Part shown: one piece after another, positions 20,964 through 22,153 of the stretch | How the letters are laid out: each line of letters starts with the position of its first letter | How positions within the stretch are numbered: position 1 is the stretch's first letter | Origin: Muricomes sp. | GTDB taxonomy: Bacteria > Bacillota > Clostridia > Lachnospirales > Lachnospiraceae | NCBI GenBank assembly: GCA_020024675.1 | Contig: JAHHTM010000005.1 | Location: forward strand, 1-22,153 | Direction: 5' to 3' | Length of the DNA: 22,153 nt | Notes under the pieces: model-generated | The model's input: only the letters and a program-made list of their open reading frames with translations | Told to the model about the DNA's origin: nothing | Databases searched by the model: none | Program-made: the position numbers and the translations under genes

Positions 20964-22153
20964 TTATTCTATACTCTTTAGTGATTCTACCATATCGATC
21001 TTCTTTAATTTGAAATACATTACACCATTTACTATAAATGAAAATCCAAGTGTGATCAAAAAGCTGTATACAAAACTGCTAAAATCGATATTTCTTCCAA
21101 ACATTGCAAGATCTATCTCTACTGTAACAATCACGAACCTGTGAAGCAGTTTTCCAATCACCATTCCGAAAAGCGCCCCTATAATTGATAACACCATATT
21201 CTCACGATAAACATATGCAGCTACTTCCTTATTGAAGAATCCAAGAACTTTTAAAGTTGCTAATTCTCTTTGTCTCTCTGTTATATTTATATTATTTAAA
21301 TTATATAAAACAACAAAAGCCAGCATACCCGCTGATATCACCAAAACCACAAGAACGATATTAAGACTTCCTAACATTTTATCCATCGTTTCCTTCAAGC
21401 TGCTTGTATAGCTGATGCTAAGAGCTCCTTTTGTCTTCATAATATCTTCACCTACTGCTTCAAGCTCATCAGCATAATCATCCCACATTGTATAATAGAT
21501 GGTGTTATATTCTAGTTCTTTTTCATATAATTTCTCGTACAATTTCGGGGACATATAGAGAAAGTGTCCTAGATAATTTTCACATATTTCTGAGATTTTC
21601 ACCTTAATCTCACCTTTTATATCATCTTTGATAATAACAGTATCTCCTTTTTTGACATCCAGCATTTTCGCCATTTTTTCTGTAAGGATAACTCCATCAT
21701 CATCAAGGTGATACTCTTCTTTTGTCACTCTATCTCTAAAAGTCACAAATCTTGGAAATGCATCAATATTCTTAGGTACATTTAAGTACACATCCTTCTT
21801 AGTATTACCACTTATGATTTCAACATTTTGCAAAAGTCCCCATGAAGTATCGGATACTCTTTTGTCTTTTTTCAAAGTATCATATGTAATCTCTTTTTCT
21901 TCTATCGTCGCATCTGGATTTAAAATCACATTTGCATCATAGGTCTGTATCTGAGAATACTGTAATGTAGCAATATCAAAAATCGAATCTTTCAATCCAA
22001 ATCCAACAAGAAGAAGTGCCATACAACCTCCAATTCCAAAAATTGTCATGAAAAATCGTTTTTTATATCGAATTAGATTTCGTACTGTGGCTTTCCAAAT
22101 AAAACTGAGCCTTTTCCAGATAAACAAAATCTTTTCCATGAACACTCTTTTTC
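20964..22153 (-). CDS. FtsX/MacB-type ABC transporter permease, C-terminal part (cut by right window edge)
   Basis: About 396 residues to the window end. The order is a cytoplasmic basic helix (FIWKRLSFIWKATVRNLIRYKKRF), a membrane segment (TIFGIGGCMALLLVGFGL), an extracytoplasmic domain of about 210 residues, and then three membrane segments of an FtsX domain (LVVLVISAGMLAFVVLYNL, NMVLSIIGALFGMVIGKLL, FVYSFLITLGFSFIVNG). RQRELATLKVLGFF is the typical FtsX-domain loop. In related Firmicute permeases of roughly 1000 residues this block is the second half, preceded by a first FtsX unit and a long coiled coil. A GTG at 22145 could start it, but the frame stays open to the edge and no Shine-Dalgarno is seen, so the gene very probably continues. 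The partner ATPase would lie beyond the edge. Confidence 0.88.
   Translation of the reverse strand, partial: KRVFMEKILFIWKRLSFIWKATVRNLIRYKKRFFMTIFGIGGCMALLLVGFGLKDSIFDIATLQYSQIQTYDANVILNPDATIEEKEITYDTLKKDKRVSDTSWGLLQNVEIISGNTKKDVYLNVPKNIDAFPRFVTFRDRVTKEEYHLDDDGVILTEKMAKMLDVKKGDTVIIKDDIKGEIKVKISEICENYLGHFLYMSPKLYEKLYEKELEYNTIYYTMWDDYADELEAVGEDIMKTKGALSISYTSSLKETMDKMLGSLNIVLVVLVISAGMLAFVVLYNLNNINITERQRELATLKVLGFFNKEVAAYVYRENMVLSIIGALFGMVIGKLLHRFVIVTVEIDLAMFGRNIDFSSFVYSFLITLGFSFIVNGVMYFKLKKIDMVESLKSIE

Overview
The window is AT-rich and carries strong Shine-Dalgarno sites and canonical sigma-A promoters. It looks like a chromosomal segment of an anaerobic gut Firmicute, most likely Lachnospiraceae (Clostridium cluster XIVa). 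This is inferred from gene content and protein style: a glycyl-radical microcompartment, a PfoR-type PTS IIC, a long FtsX-type permease and a small alarmone synthetase. There are no rRNA or tRNA genes, no CRISPR array and no intact IS.

Positions 1-6084 (minus strand) hold the promoter-proximal part of a glycyl-radical-enzyme-associated bacterial microcompartment operon. In transcription order it encodes a B12-independent diol dehydratase (Cys440, Gly819), its radical-SAM activase, an EutS/PduU-like shell hexamer, an EutP/PduV-like GTPase, a class II fuculose/rhamnulose-phosphate-type aldolase, an HbpS/PduO-C-like protein, and the N-terminus of a CoA-acylating aldehyde dehydrogenase that runs off the left edge. 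The set matches the fucose/rhamnose (1,2-propanediol) class usually called GRM5. The aldolase would make lactaldehyde, which is reduced to 1,2-propanediol. The dehydratase makes propanal inside the shell and the aldehyde dehydrogenase makes propionyl-CoA. Three consecutive core proteins carry terminal helices that look like encapsulation peptides. The operon has a near-consensus promoter with a hairpin leader and three TTGGGA direct repeats upstream, plus a probable internal promoter before the aldolase.

Positions 6431-10308 hold a PHP-family hydrolase (+), an orphan ParA-type ATPase (-), a stand-alone HD-type (p)ppGpp hydrolase-like protein (-), and a plus-strand pair of an SDR oxidoreductase and a PduB-like tandem-BMC shell protein. 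The last is a satellite microcompartment gene outside the main operon.

Positions 10338-15485 (minus) form a compact run: a P1B ATPase for Zn/Cd/Pb with a repeat-expanded His/Cys tail, an ArsR/SmtB metal sensor, a TPR lipoprotein, the tRNA methyltransferase MnmM (YtqB) and the GTPase HflX. A 12-2-12 SmtB-type operator lies directly after the -10 box, so metal may control the whole run.

Positions 15588-17770 (plus) hold a PfoR-like PTS IIC protein without IIA/IIB, then a RelQ-type small alarmone synthetase with its own promoter and a small acidic protein. The window therefore encodes both an alarmone synthetase and a candidate alarmone hydrolase, about 8 kb apart. The intergenic stretch 17771-18035 holds an imperfect terminal-inverted-repeat (MITE-like) structure containing two hairpin terminators.

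Positions 18036-22153 (minus) hold an ABC-type FtsX-family permease (cut by the right edge), an OmpR-type response regulator, its HAMP histidine kinase and uracil-DNA glycosylase in one probable operon.
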